Below are positions 22,336-30,228 of a DNA stretch of 33,044 nucleotides, piece by piece (within the stretch, counting starts at the first letter, position 1; the number at the start of each line of letters is the position of its first letter). The notes below the pieces were generated by a model. It worked only from the letters and a program-made list of their open reading frames with translations, did no database searches and was not told where the DNA came from. This DNA is from an uncultured Oscillospiraceae bacterium. Its GTDB lineage: Bacteria; Bacillota; Clostridia; Oscillospirales; Oscillospiraceae. The position numbers were made by a program, and so were the translations under genes. The DNA lies in the NCBI GenBank assembly GCA_910588365.1, contig CAJUQS010000170.1, positions 1-33,044 of the forward strand, given 5' to 3'.

Positions 22336-22359
22336 AATTTCACGCCGGAGCGTGAAATT
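22336..22359. promoter_or_regulatory. Perfect 10-bp palindrome in divergent intergenic region (operator candidate)
   Basis: AATTTCACGC-CGGA-GCGTGAAATT lies between the phosphorelay promoter (-) and the oxidoreductase promoter (+). It is upstream of both, so it is more likely a regulator site or structural hairpin than a terminator. Confidence 0.45.
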
Positions 22360-22428
22360 ATTTTCCCTCTTTTCGATAATACCGGCCCCGTATCCCCGCG
22401 CGGACGGGCCGTCGGGCTCCGGAAAGAG

Positions 22429-22456
22429 TTGCTTTTTCAAAATAAACTGCTATACT
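22429..22456 (+). promoter_or_regulatory. Probable promoter of the flavin oxidoreductase gene
   Basis: TTGCTT (22429-22434) and TATACT (22451-22456) are 16 bases apart, 37 bases before the start codon. Confidence 0.65.
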
Positions 22457-22492
22457 GGTAAAGAATCTTACAGAAAGTGGAGGAAAGACACG

Positions 22493-23113
22493 ATGAAGGT
22501 ACTTCTGCTCAACGGCAGTCCCCACGAGCGGGGCTGCACCTATACCGCGCTCAGCGAGGTGGCCGGCGCCCTGGAGTCCTGCGGCGTCCAGACGGAGATC
22601 CTGTGGCTTGGCCAGGAGGCCGCCGTGGGCTGCACCGGCTGCGGGGCCTGCCGCCAGCTGGGCAAATGCGTCCACGGCGGCGTGGTGAACGAGGCCGCGG
22701 AGAAGGCCGCCTCCTGCGACGCCCTGGTGGTGGGCTCCCCGGTCCACTACGCCGCCGCCTCGGGCCAGATCACCTGCGCCCTGGACCGGCTGTTCTACTC
22801 CGCCGGGAGCGCCCTGCGCTACAAGCCCGCCGCCGCCGTGGCCAGCGCCCGCCGGGCGGGCACCACCGCGGCCCTGGACCAGCTCAGCAAATATTTCACC
22901 ATCAATCAGATGCCCATCGTCTCCTCCCGGTACTGGTGCATGGTCCACGGAAACACGCCCGATGAGGTCCGGCAGGACGAGGAGGGCATGGCCGTCATGC
23001 GCACCCTGGGCCGCAACATGGCCTGGCTGCTGCGCTCCATCGAGGCCGGACGGGCCGCCGGGGTGGAGCTCCCCGACCAGGAGCCCCCGGTCAGAACCAA
23101 CTTCATCCGCTGA
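22493..23113 (+). CDS. NAD(P)H-dependent FMN oxidoreductase / iron-sulfur flavoprotein-like
   Basis: The 206-residue protein has the flavodoxin-like fold of NADPH-dependent FMN reductases. The flavin phosphate loop is LLNGSPHERGCT (5-16). A compact Cys cluster (C47, C50, C53, C59) resembles that of clostridial iron-sulfur flavoproteins. GSPVHYAAASGQ (about 82-93) is the flavin ring loop. ATG 22493 has GGAGG upstream and a promoter at matching distance; the longer frame would add non-coding sequence. It probably handles redox stress or reduces quinones or metals in an anaerobe, but the substrate cannot be read from sequence. The gene stands alone. Confidence 0.88.
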   Translation: MKVLLLNGSPHERGCTYTALSEVAGALESCGVQTEILWLGQEAAVGCTGCGACRQLGKCVHGGVVNEAAEKAASCDALVVGSPVHYAAASGQITCALDRLFYSAGSALRYKPAAAVASARRAGTTAALDQLSKYFTINQMPIVSSRYWCMVHGNTPDEVRQDEEGMAVMRTLGRNMAWLLRSIEAGRAAGVELPDQEPPVRTNFIR

Positions 23114-23150
23114 CGGCTGGGGCCGTCAGCGGCGGAGCGGGAGGAGGAAA

Positions 23151-23183
23151 CAGCGGCGTGAAGCCTTGTGCTTCACGCCGCTG
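23151..23183 (+). terminator. Terminator-like hairpin after the oxidoreductase gene
   Basis: CAGCGGCGTGAAGC pairs perfectly over 14 bp with GCTTCACGCCGCTG, loop of 5. The following bases are only moderately T-rich (TCAGGGTTTGTTT). Confidence 0.65.
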
Positions 23184-23192
23184 TCAGGGTTT

Positions 23193-23263
23193 GTTTGAAA
23201 AATGGCAGCACGCCCAAAGGGCGGCCCTTTTGCCGCCCTTGGTCCTATTGCCATTTTTCAAAC
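23193..23263. repeat. Nested hairpin between oxidoreductase and malQ
   Basis: The outer arms GTTTGAAAAATGGCA (23193-23207) and TGCCATTTTTCAAAC (23249-23263) are exact complements. Inside is a second stem, AAGGGCGGC with GCCGCCCTT. With its A- and T-runs it could terminate both convergent genes or be a small repeat element. Confidence 0.7.
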
Positions 23264-23286
23264 TGCGCTTACGCGTCAAAAGGGAT

Positions 23287-23318
23287 GCGCGGCATTTTTT
23301 GATCGGGATTCGCCGCGC
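23287..23318 (-). terminator. Possible weak terminator of malQ
   Basis: GCGCGGC and GCCGCGC form a 7-bp stem with an 18-base loop just after the malQ stop, with CTTTTG after it on the minus strand. The stem is short, so this is uncertain. Confidence 0.35.
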
Positions 23319-23319
23319 C

Positions 23320-24798
23320 CTACACCCGGCCGTACATCCTGGCGTACTGGTACAGCTTTTTGGCCAGGGCGGGGCTGGCCTCGTGGGGCAGCAGGCGCCA
23401 CTGCCAGTTGCCGTCGGCCTTGCCGGGCGTGTTCATGCGCCCCTCGGCCCCCAGGCCCAGGCAGTCCTGCATCTGCACCACGAAGGTGTCCGCCACGGAG
23501 GACATGCCGCCGCGGATCATGCCCCAGTTGATGCCCTCCACATCGCTGAGCCCTAAGTACTTGCGGGCCATGGACACATCGGCCCGGTCCGCCTGCTCCT
23601 TCCACTGCATGACCGTCTCGTTGTCGTGGGTGCCCACGTAGCAGACGCAGCGGCGGTCATAGGTGTGGGGCAGGTAGTTGCTGGGCTCCCGGGCGTCAAA
23701 GGCGAACTCCAGCACCTTCATCCCCGGCAGCCCGGAGTCGGCCAGCAGCTGGTGGACCGCCGGCGTGAGGAAGCCCAGATCCTCGGCGATGAACTCCAGA
23801 TCGCTGAACCAGCCGGTGAGCACCCCCACCAGATCCATGCCCGGCCCCTTCCGCCAGCGGCCGTTCCGGGCGGTGGTTTCCCCGTAGGGCACGGCCCAGT
23901 AGCTCTCCATGCCCCGGAAGTGGTCGATGCGGATCACGTCGAAGAGCCGGCCCGCGCCCTCCACCCGGCGGATCCACCAGCCGAAGCCGTCCTTTTTCAT
24001 CCGCTCGTAGTCGTACAGGGGGTTGCCCCACAGCTGGCCGTCGGCGGAGAAGTAGTCCGGCGGCACGCCGGAGACCTCGGTGGGCACGCAGTCCTCCCCC
24101 AGCTGGAAGAACTCCGGCTCCGCCCAGACGTCGGCGGAGTCCATGGCCACGTAGATGGGCAGATCCCCGATGATCCGGATGCCCAGGGAGTGGATGTACT
24201 CCCGCAGGGCGTCCCACTGCCTGAAGAAGAGGAACTGGAGGTAGGAGAAGAACGCCACGTCCTCCCTCAGCTCCTCCCGCCAGCGCTCCACCGCCGCCGG
24301 CCTGCGCAGGCGGATCTCCTCGTCCGGCCAGTCCAGCCAGCTCTTCATGCCGAAATGGCGCTTCACCGCCATGAACAGGGCGTAGCTGTCCAGCCACTTG
24401 TTCTCCCGGCGGAAGGCCTCCACCGCCTCCCGGTCCCGGGGGTACCCTTTCTGGAAGGCGGCGCGGAGCACGTCAAAGCGGGCGCCGTAGATCCTGCCGT
24501 AGTCCACATACCGGGGGTTGGTCCCCCAGTTGATTTTTTCCAGGTCCGCCCGGTCCAGCAGGCCCTCCTCCGCCAGCAGGTCCAGATCGATGAGGTAGGG
24601 GTTGCCGGCAAAGGTGGAGAAGGACTGGTAGGGGCTGTCGCCGTAGCTGGTGGGGCCCAGGGGCAGCAGCTGCCAGTACCTCTGTCCGGCGGCGCGGAGG
24701 AAGTCCGCGAAGGCGTAGGCCTCCCGCCCCAGCGTACCGATGCCGTAGGGGGAGGGCAGGGAGGAGATATGCAGGAGGATGCCGCTTTTGCGGTCCAT
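23320..24798 (-). CDS. malQ: 4-alpha-glucanotransferase (amylomaltase)
   Basis: The 492-residue GH77 enzyme transfers alpha-1,4-glucan segments between maltodextrins, releasing glucose. It starts with SGILLHISSLPSPYGIGTLG, typical of MalQ. Catalytic residues are visible: nucleophile D292 in IRIDHFRG, acid/base E339 in IAEDLGFLTP, and stabilising D392 in GTHDNETV. GEDCVPTEVSGVPPDYFS matches the family's acceptor loop. Length is normal for the short form without extra N-terminal domains. It is monocistronic, with a good promoter at 24870-24898, so it probably serves glycogen or imported maltodextrin turnover. Confidence 0.95.
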   Translation of the reverse strand: MDRKSGILLHISSLPSPYGIGTLGREAYAFADFLRAAGQRYWQLLPLGPTSYGDSPYQSFSTFAGNPYLIDLDLLAEEGLLDRADLEKINWGTNPRYVDYGRIYGARFDVLRAAFQKGYPRDREAVEAFRRENKWLDSYALFMAVKRHFGMKSWLDWPDEEIRLRRPAAVERWREELREDVAFFSYLQFLFFRQWDALREYIHSLGIRIIGDLPIYVAMDSADVWAEPEFFQLGEDCVPTEVSGVPPDYFSADGQLWGNPLYDYERMKKDGFGWWIRRVEGAGRLFDVIRIDHFRGMESYWAVPYGETTARNGRWRKGPGMDLVGVLTGWFSDLEFIAEDLGFLTPAVHQLLADSGLPGMKVLEFAFDAREPSNYLPHTYDRRCVCYVGTHDNETVMQWKEQADRADVSMARKYLGLSDVEGINWGMIRGGMSSVADTFVVQMQDCLGLGAEGRMNTPGKADGNWQWRLLPHEASPALAKKLYQYARMYGRV

Positions 24799-24869
24799 AG
24801 TCCATCACTCTTTCCGTTTTCAAATTGGGAGCCGCCTGAAAAAAGCGGGCTCCAGTGTCTGCCGCCCCT

Positions 24870-24898
24870 ATTTTACCATCGGAAGCGCCCGGTGTAAA
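24870..24898 (-). promoter_or_regulatory. Probable malQ promoter
   Basis: On the minus strand TTTACA (24893-24898) and TAAAAT (24870-24875) are 17 bases apart, about 70 bases before the start codon. Confidence 0.6.
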
Positions 24899-24925
24899 GA
24901 GACACTTCCGCCTATCCGGGCAGGT

Positions 24926-27900
24926 CTATCCGTTCTGCCCCTCCAGATAGCGCATGAGCAGCTGCGCCGCCTCGGCCCGGGTGGTGTAGCCCTTCGGCTC
25001 CAGCAGCCCGCCGGAGCGCCCCGTCAGAAGTCCGCGCCCCACGGCCCAGGATACGGCCTCCGCGGCCCAGCCGGAGACCTCCGCCCCGTCGGCGAACGCG
25101 GAGAGATCCCCCGCCGCCGCCGCGTCCCCGCCCCCCATCCGGTCGTACCGCCAGAGCATCACCGCCAGCTGCTGGCGGGTGACGTTGGCGGGTCCGGCGA
25201 AGGTGGTCTCGTCGTATCCCCCCACCAGGCCCTGCTCCCAGGCCCAGCGCAGCGCGGTCTGATAGCCGGCGGACCGGGGGACGTCGGTAAAGGGCAGGGC
25301 CGAGGCCGGGCGGCTGGGCGCGGGGCTCCCGGCCATCCGGTACAGGGCGTTCAGAAGGTGAATCCGCGTGGCGGACTCTTTGGGTTGGAAGGCCAGCTCC
25401 CCGCCCCCGTCCATGAGCTTTTCCGCCCAGACGAAGTCCACCGCCCGGTGGTACCACGCCCCCCGGTCCACGTCGGTGAGCAGTGCCATGGCGCAGGGCT
25501 CCGCGCCCTCGGGCGTAATCTCGTATCCCGCGGCGTTGGAGGCGTAGTCCTCCACGGCCACGTACAGCCGCCCCGGATCCCGGCCGGAGAGGTCCACTGT
25601 CCGGGTCACCGCCTCCCCCGCCTCCTCCGGGAAGAAGGCGTCCTCAAAGAGCACCTCCCCCGCCTCGTCCCGGACGGAGGCCCAGGCCACGTGCCGGTTG
25701 TCCCGGAAGGTGAGCGTCAGCTCGTCCCCCGTCCAGCCGGCGGAGATCGACGGGGCGCTGGAGTCCACCGCCACGGGGAAGCTCCACTCCAGATATGCCC
25801 GGCAGGGCTCCTCCAGCAGCCACCCGTAGGAGTCCGGATCCCCCCGATCCGGCTTTTGTTCCTCATAGACCGCCTGCATCTCCCCGTCGCTGTCCAGCCA
25901 GGCGAAGAAGTCCACCCTGGCCTGGGTCCCGTCGGGCAGGGGAAACCCCTCCGCGTCCCCGCCGTCCCAGCAGAACTGGACGCTGGCGGTCATCTCCCCG
26001 GTGTAGGCGTCCGGCCCCGATTTGGGCAGCCAGGAGCGGTCGTCCACATAGCAGATCTCCTCCCCGGCGGAGACCACCATGACCACGTGGGCGGCGTTGC
26101 GCAGGGTGTACAGCTCCCCGAAGCAGAGCTGTCCCCGGCAGTAGGCCGCGTCGGTGGACTGGCCGGGGATGGCGTTCCGGCGGCTGTCGGGCGCGGCGAA
26201 GGCGCGGCCGTTCTCCCCCAGCAGGGGCACGTCCTCCCCCTGGGCGGCGCGGCTGCCCACATAGGCCAGATTGACGCCCAGCTCGCCGGACGCCAGCTCC
26301 CGCCACGACTGCACGGATCCGCCCCGGGCGGCCAGCTGGAACCGGGCCTCCTGGGCGTCCCGGAAGTCCGCTCTGTCCAGGATGGGGGCCCCGCCCCAGT
26401 CCCCGCAGAAGCCCAGGAGGGCGGCGTGGACCGCCGCGCCCCCCTCCGTTTCGGCGGTGAGGTAGCCCTCCACAAAAAAGCCCTCGGAATACGTCTCCTC
26501 CAGCTCCCGCCGGAGCTCCGGGGTCACCGACAGCGTCAGGGGGATCTCCACCGTCTCCCCTGCGGGAACGGTGACGGACCGCTCCCCCTCCAGCGCCACT
26601 CCCGCAGTGATGTCCCTGGGCTCCAGGAGGCTGCGGACGGCCCCGTCCCGCTCCCCGCCGGCGTCCGTGAGGGCCGTCAGTGCCAGCTCCACGGCCGCGT
26701 CCTCCTCGGAGAGGTTCTCCAGGGTGAGGGTGAAGGCAAACCGTCCCTCCCCGTCCTCCCCCAGCTCCAGCAGGGGATCGCCCACCACCAGCGGGCTGGC
26801 GGCGGCCGCCGCCGCGTCTATGAGGCCGGCCCCCTGCTTTCTGGGGGAGAAGGGGACGCCCGAACCGGTCTCCATGATCTGCGCGGTGCTCTCCAGCAGG
26901 CGCTCCGCCAGATCCGCGGCCTCCTCCTTGTCCGTCACGCCCCGCTCCCGCAGGGTCTGGAGCAGGACCGCCAGGGCCCCGGCCGCGCTGCCGGAGGCCA
27001 TGGAGGTGCCGCTCTCCCGCAGGTAGGTTTCGTCCCCCGCCCCGGCGGCGGAGAGGACCGGGCCGCCGAAGGCGGTCAGCGCCGGCACCAGCCGCAGATC
27101 CGAGGTGGTGCCCCAGGAGGAGTACCCCGCCGGCACCGGCGCGCCCCGCTCCTCGTCCCACTCCGCCGCCGCCACCGCCAGGGTCCCCCGGTAGGCGGCC
27201 GGGGAGCAGACGGTGCCGTAGTCCGGGTATCCGGCGGACGGCAGGGTGGAGCCCTGGGTTTTCAGCTCCGTGGCCGCGCCGCTGTTGCCCGCCGCGCAGC
27301 ACAGCAGCACCCCCGACTCCCGCAGCTGGGCAAAGGCCCGGCAGTAGAGGCCGTCCAGGGCGCCGTCGGCGGTGAACCCGCCGCCGCTGCCCAGGGAGAG
27401 GTTGATGACGTCCGCGCCCAGGTTCCAGGCGTCCTCCAGGGCGCGGAGGATCACCGCGTCGTCCGCGCCGCTGCCCTTCCCGTCCGGGAAGACCTTCATG
27501 GCCAGCAGCTGGGCCGCCGGGGCCGCCCCCCGGAAGAGGACCTGCCCGTCCCCGTCCAGGACGTACCCCGCCGCGAGGCCGGCCACGTGGGTGCCGTGGT
27601 CGTCGGTGGTGGACACGTCGTCGTCCCGGCCGTAGTAGTCAAAGGCAAAGGGGATTTTAGCCGACACGTAGGCCCCCTCGGTCCGCCCCCGGTCCGCGAA
27701 GGCGGCGATGTCCGCCGGCGTGAGGGCCGGGCTGCGGACCTGCCCCCAGTCCGCGAAGGCGTCGTGGCTGGTGCGCAGTCCGCTGTCCACCACGGCAATC
27801 ACCGTGCCGCCGCCGTCATACCCCGCCTCCCGCAGCGGTTCCAGCCCCATCAGCTCCAGGGCCGCCGGGGACCAGACCTCGGTCCCTCCGCCGCTCCGGG

Positions 27901-28180
27901 GCCGGGCGCGGCTCTGGACCGGCACGACACCGGCCACGCCCTCCATGCTCCGCAGGGCCCGCAGCGCCCCGGAATCGGCCTCCACGGCCGCGCCGGAGAA
28001 GATGCGCTCATAGCGCCAGAGGACCTCCACCCCCGGCTCCTCCTCCAGGGCGGCGTCCGTCAGCGCGGCGTCCTCCTCGAAGAGGATGATGGCCCGGGCG
28101 GTCCCGGCCTCCGCCGCCCCGGCGGCAGAGCACAGCAAAAAAACAGCGGGGAGCAAAAGGAGCCATTTCCAGTACTTCAT
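24926..28180 (-). CDS. Secreted S8 subtilisin-like serine protease with C-terminal SLH domains
   Basis: The 1084-residue protein has a signal peptide (about 1-23), a propeptide-like region (about 28-92) and a subtilase domain (about 105-450). The triad is D132 (VVDSGL), H195 (DDHGTHVAG) and S393 (GTSMASGSAAG), with oxyanion Asn in AAGNSG (299). A long middle region of beta-sandwich-like repeats (about 450-905), as in lactocepin-type cell-envelope proteases, follows. Three SLH modules (about 907-950, 962-1015, 1025-1084) should bind secondary cell-wall polymer and hold the enzyme on the surface. GGAGGAATACGCG precedes the ATG. It probably degrades host or dietary proteins, or processes surface proteins. 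Confidence 0.93.
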   Translation of the reverse strand: MKYWKWLLLLPAVFLLCSAAGAAEAGTARAIILFEEDAALTDAALEEEPGVEVLWRYERIFSGAAVEADSGALRALRSMEGVAGVVPVQSRARPRSGGGTEVWSPAALELMGLEPLREAGYDGGGTVIAVVDSGLRTSHDAFADWGQVRSPALTPADIAAFADRGRTEGAYVSAKIPFAFDYYGRDDDVSTTDDHGTHVAGLAAGYVLDGDGQVLFRGAAPAAQLLAMKVFPDGKGSGADDAVILRALEDAWNLGADVINLSLGSGGGFTADGALDGLYCRAFAQLRESGVLLCCAAGNSGAATELKTQGSTLPSAGYPDYGTVCSPAAYRGTLAVAAAEWDEERGAPVPAGYSSWGTTSDLRLVPALTAFGGPVLSAAGAGDETYLRESGTSMASGSAAGALAVLLQTLRERGVTDKEEAADLAERLLESTAQIMETGSGVPFSPRKQGAGLIDAAAAAASPLVVGDPLLELGEDGEGRFAFTLTLENLSEEDAAVELALTALTDAGGERDGAVRSLLEPRDITAGVALEGERSVTVPAGETVEIPLTLSVTPELRRELEETYSEGFFVEGYLTAETEGGAAVHAALLGFCGDWGGAPILDRADFRDAQEARFQLAARGGSVQSWRELASGELGVNLAYVGSRAAQGEDVPLLGENGRAFAAPDSRRNAIPGQSTDAAYCRGQLCFGELYTLRNAAHVVMVVSAGEEICYVDDRSWLPKSGPDAYTGEMTASVQFCWDGGDAEGFPLPDGTQARVDFFAWLDSDGEMQAVYEEQKPDRGDPDSYGWLLEEPCRAYLEWSFPVAVDSSAPSISAGWTGDELTLTFRDNRHVAWASVRDEAGEVLFEDAFFPEEAGEAVTRTVDLSGRDPGRLYVAVEDYASNAAGYEITPEGAEPCAMALLTDVDRGAWYHRAVDFVWAEKLMDGGGELAFQPKESATRIHLLNALYRMAGSPAPSRPASALPFTDVPRSAGYQTALRWAWEQGLVGGYDETTFAGPANVTRQQLAVMLWRYDRMGGGDAAAAGDLSAFADGAEVSGWAAEAVSWAVGRGLLTGRSGGLLEPKGYTTRAEAAQLLMRYLEGQNG

Positions 28181-28235
28181 CGCGTATTCCTCCAGTGGAT
28201 TGATTCATGGCAGGGCGGCACAGCAAAACATGTTT

Positions 28236-28254
28236 AGAGCCTGTTTCACATCTC
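28236..28254. mobile_element. Solo end of the MITE-like repeat
   Basis: AGAGCCTGTTTCACATCTC matches the terminal inverted repeat of the element at 11097-11263 except for one or two bases. No opposite end is found nearby, so this is a remnant or a chance-retained end. Confidence 0.5.
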
Positions 28255-28276
28255 CCCGCGCCCCGCTGAGACAGCC

Positions 28277-28311
28277 CCGCCCCGCTCTATCCGGCGGATA
28301 AAGCGGGGCGG
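28277..28311. terminator. Strong hairpin downstream of comFB
   Basis: CCGCCCCGCT and AGCGGGGCGG pair over 10 bp, continued by TATCC with GGATA. It lies about 40 bases after the ComFB stop and upstream of the protease gene on the same strand. No T-run follows, so it may be a stabiliser or repeat instead of a terminator. Confidence 0.45.
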
Positions 28312-28349
28312 ATTGTCCCTATTGGATTTGACGGGCAGGGCGCGCGCGC

Positions 28350-28637
28350 TCACCCCTCCTGGGTCTGGGGCGGGTCGTGCCGGGGGCTCTCGCTGACCAG
28401 CTGAGCCGCCTGCACCAGGGCGGTGCGCACATCCGTGAGATGCTGGATGCGCAGGGAGTCCGCCTTGCTGATAGCGCCGCCGGCCCGGGTGGCCACATAC
28501 CGGGGGGGGAGGTGGTTGAGGGCAAGGGCGGCAATATCGCTCCGGCACTGCTCGCACAGGCAGCAGCCCAGACTGTCGCCCCGCAGATCCAGCTCCTCCT
28601 CCACCATCGCTTCCATCATATTCTCATATCTTCTCAT
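28350..28637 (-). CDS. comFB: ComFB-family protein
   Basis: The 95-residue protein matches the short ComFB family: it opens MRRYENMMEAMVEEELD, has the cysteine patch GCCLCEQCRSD (C25, C26, C28, C31), and continues ALALNHLPPRYVAT. ComFB is named from the late competence comF operon of Bacillus. Related proteins have been reported to bind cyclic dinucleotides, which I note as recalled knowledge. The Ser/Gln-rich C-terminus is variable. Start choice: the ATG at 28637 has GGAGG 9 bases upstream, while the ATG at 28643 has it only 3 bases away. The gene stands alone on the same strand as the protease. A link to the pilus genes is inference. Confidence 0.82.
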   Translation of the reverse strand: MRRYENMMEAMVEEELDLRGDSLGCCLCEQCRSDIAALALNHLPPRYVATRAGGAISKADSLRIQHLTDVRTALVQAAQLVSESPRHDPPQTQEG

Positions 28638-28916
28638 TAGCATACTCCTCCATTCGTACCTCCTTTATACCACACTCACCGGCAGATTGTCAAGCTGGAA
28701 CTCCCGCGGCCTTATATGGTATGATTTAAGCCCCTTGCCGGACCGCTCCCCGTGTGACCTGCACAAAGTGGTCAAGTATAGAATTTCTCTCAGATCCGCA
28801 ATGGTTTGAGCCATACTTGACCACTTAGCGCCTCTCTGACGGGGAAGCATCAGACAGCTGCGGTGAAAAAAGGACCGGGGCCTGCCGCCTCCCCCGCCGG
28901 ACCGGCCCTGACGGCG
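28638..28916. other. Intergenic gap between comFB and mtaB with a 14-bp inverted repeat
   Basis: No gene is supported here. Small frames exist but have no homology that I recognise. The stretch contains the inverted repeat at 28766-28826 and a possible mtaB terminator region with a T-run on the minus strand near 28867. Confidence 0.45.
28766..28826. repeat. 14-bp inverted repeat with 33-base spacer
   Basis: AAGTGGTCAAGTAT (28766-28779) is exactly inverted as ATACTTGACCACTT (28813-28826). The base composition is lower in GC than the surroundings. It could be a small mobile remnant, a recombination site or a paired regulator site. Confidence 0.7.
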
Positions 28917-30206
28917 CTATTCCCCGCACAGCTCCCCCTGGAGAACTCCGCCGCCGGCAGATACGATGCGGGTCAGGCGGACCTGGTTATGCAGGCCCTC
29001 CCCACGGACGGCCACACCGGCGTAGTTGGGGGCGTGGCCCCGGCAGAGGCCGTCCGCGGACTGCTCGTAGAGCACCGGGTACACCTCCCCCACGCAGGCG
29101 GCCAGATAGGCGTCCCGCATCTCCCGGGCGGCGGCGGCGGCCCGGGCCGCCCGCTCCTCCTTCACCGCCTTGGGCACCTGCTCCATCTCCGCGGCCGGGG
29201 TGCCGGGCCGGATGGAGTAGGGGAAGATGTGCATATCCGCAAAGGCGCACTGCCGGATGAACGCCAACGTGGCGGCGAACTCCTCCTCCGTCTCCCCGGG
29301 AAAGCCCGTGATCAGATCCGTGGTGACGGCCGGGCGGTGAAAGTACCTGTTGAGCAGGTCCACGCTCTCCCGGTACCGGGCGGCGCCGTATTTCCGGTTC
29401 ATGCGGCGCAGGGTGGCGTCGCAGCCGGACTGGAGGGACAGGTGGAAGTGGGGGCAGAGGTTGGGCAGGGCCGCCCCCCGGCGGCAGAAGTCCTCGGTGA
29501 CTGTCCTGGGCTCCAGGGAGCCCAGGCGGACACGCATGTCCCCCGCCGCCCGGCACACCGTCTCAATGAGGTCCATGAGCCCCGGCTCCCCCGGCAGGTC
29601 CCGGCCCCAGGAGGAGATCTCGATGCCCGTGACCACAATCTCCCGGTACCCCTCCTCCCCCAGGCGGCGGACCTCCGCGGCGGCGGACGCCGCCGGCAGG
29701 GAGCGCACCGGCCCCCGGGCATAGGGGATGATGCAGTAGGTGCAGAAGTTGACGCACCCGTCCTCCACCTTCAGCATGGCCCGGGTCCGGGCGGCCAGCC
29801 CCCCGGCAGGCAGCTCCTCAAAGCTCCGGCGGCGCAGGGCCTCGTCCAGGCTCACCACCGGCTCCCGCTCCCGGACCGCGCCCTCCAGCAGATCCAAAAA
29901 CCGCATCCGGTCCCCGGTTCCGGCGATCAGATCCACGTCCAGGGCGCGGACCTCCTCCCGGTGGGTCTGGGCGTAGCACCCGCACACCGCCACCACGGCG
30001 TCCGGGCTCCGCTTCCTGGCCCGGCGGATCATCTGCCGGGACTTCCTGTCGCTGACGGCGGTGACGGAGCAGGTGTTGACCACGTAGGCGTCCGCCGGGC
30101 CCTCGAAGGGGACCAGGGCGTGACCCCGGGCGGCCAGCTCCCGCTCCATGGCCGCCGTCTCGTATTGATTGACCTTGCACCCCAGGGTGCAGATGGCGAT
30201 ATTCAT
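28917..30206 (-). CDS. mtaB: tRNA threonylcarbamoyladenosine 2-methylthiotransferase (MtaB)
   Basis: The 429-residue protein is a radical SAM methylthiotransferase that adds a methylthio group to t6A37 of tRNAs. The N-terminal domain has cluster cysteines C10 (TLGCKVNQYE), C46 (NTCSV) and a CGC motif (C75, C77). The radical SAM motif CVNFCTYC gives C151, C155 and C158. A TRAM-like RNA-binding domain ends the protein (about 365-425). The start TLGCKVNQYE and overall pattern match MtaB rather than MiaB or RimO. ATG 30206 has GGGAGGAAT upstream; the longer frame is a shadow of the next gene. It is the last gene of a run with trmB and two acetyltransferases. Confidence 0.93.
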   Translation of the reverse strand: MNIAICTLGCKVNQYETAAMERELAARGHALVPFEGPADAYVVNTCSVTAVSDRKSRQMIRRARKRSPDAVVAVCGCYAQTHREEVRALDVDLIAGTGDRMRFLDLLEGAVREREPVVSLDEALRRRSFEELPAGGLAARTRAMLKVEDGCVNFCTYCIIPYARGPVRSLPAASAAAEVRRLGEEGYREIVVTGIEISSWGRDLPGEPGLMDLIETVCRAAGDMRVRLGSLEPRTVTEDFCRRGAALPNLCPHFHLSLQSGCDATLRRMNRKYGAARYRESVDLLNRYFHRPAVTTDLITGFPGETEEEFAATLAFIRQCAFADMHIFPYSIRPGTPAAEMEQVPKAVKEERAARAAAAAREMRDAYLAACVGEVYPVLYEQSADGLCRGHAPNYAGVAVRGEGLHNQVRLTRIVSAGGGVLQGELCGE

Positions 30207-30228
30207 GTCGATTCCTCCCGCGCGTTTC

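Noticed and set aside
24779..28237. Very long plus-strand open frame opposite the subtilase
   Set aside because: Antisense shadow of a GC-rich gene. It has no ribosome binding site and no recognisable domain.
28665..28850. Small minus-strand frame in the comFB-mtaB gap, considered as a gene or transposase remnant
   Set aside because: No good ribosome binding site or family match, and it spans the inverted repeat, which explains the sequence better.
28846..28916. Clean mtaB terminator
   Set aside because: A T-run exists on the minus strand near 28867, but I could not find a convincing stem before it.
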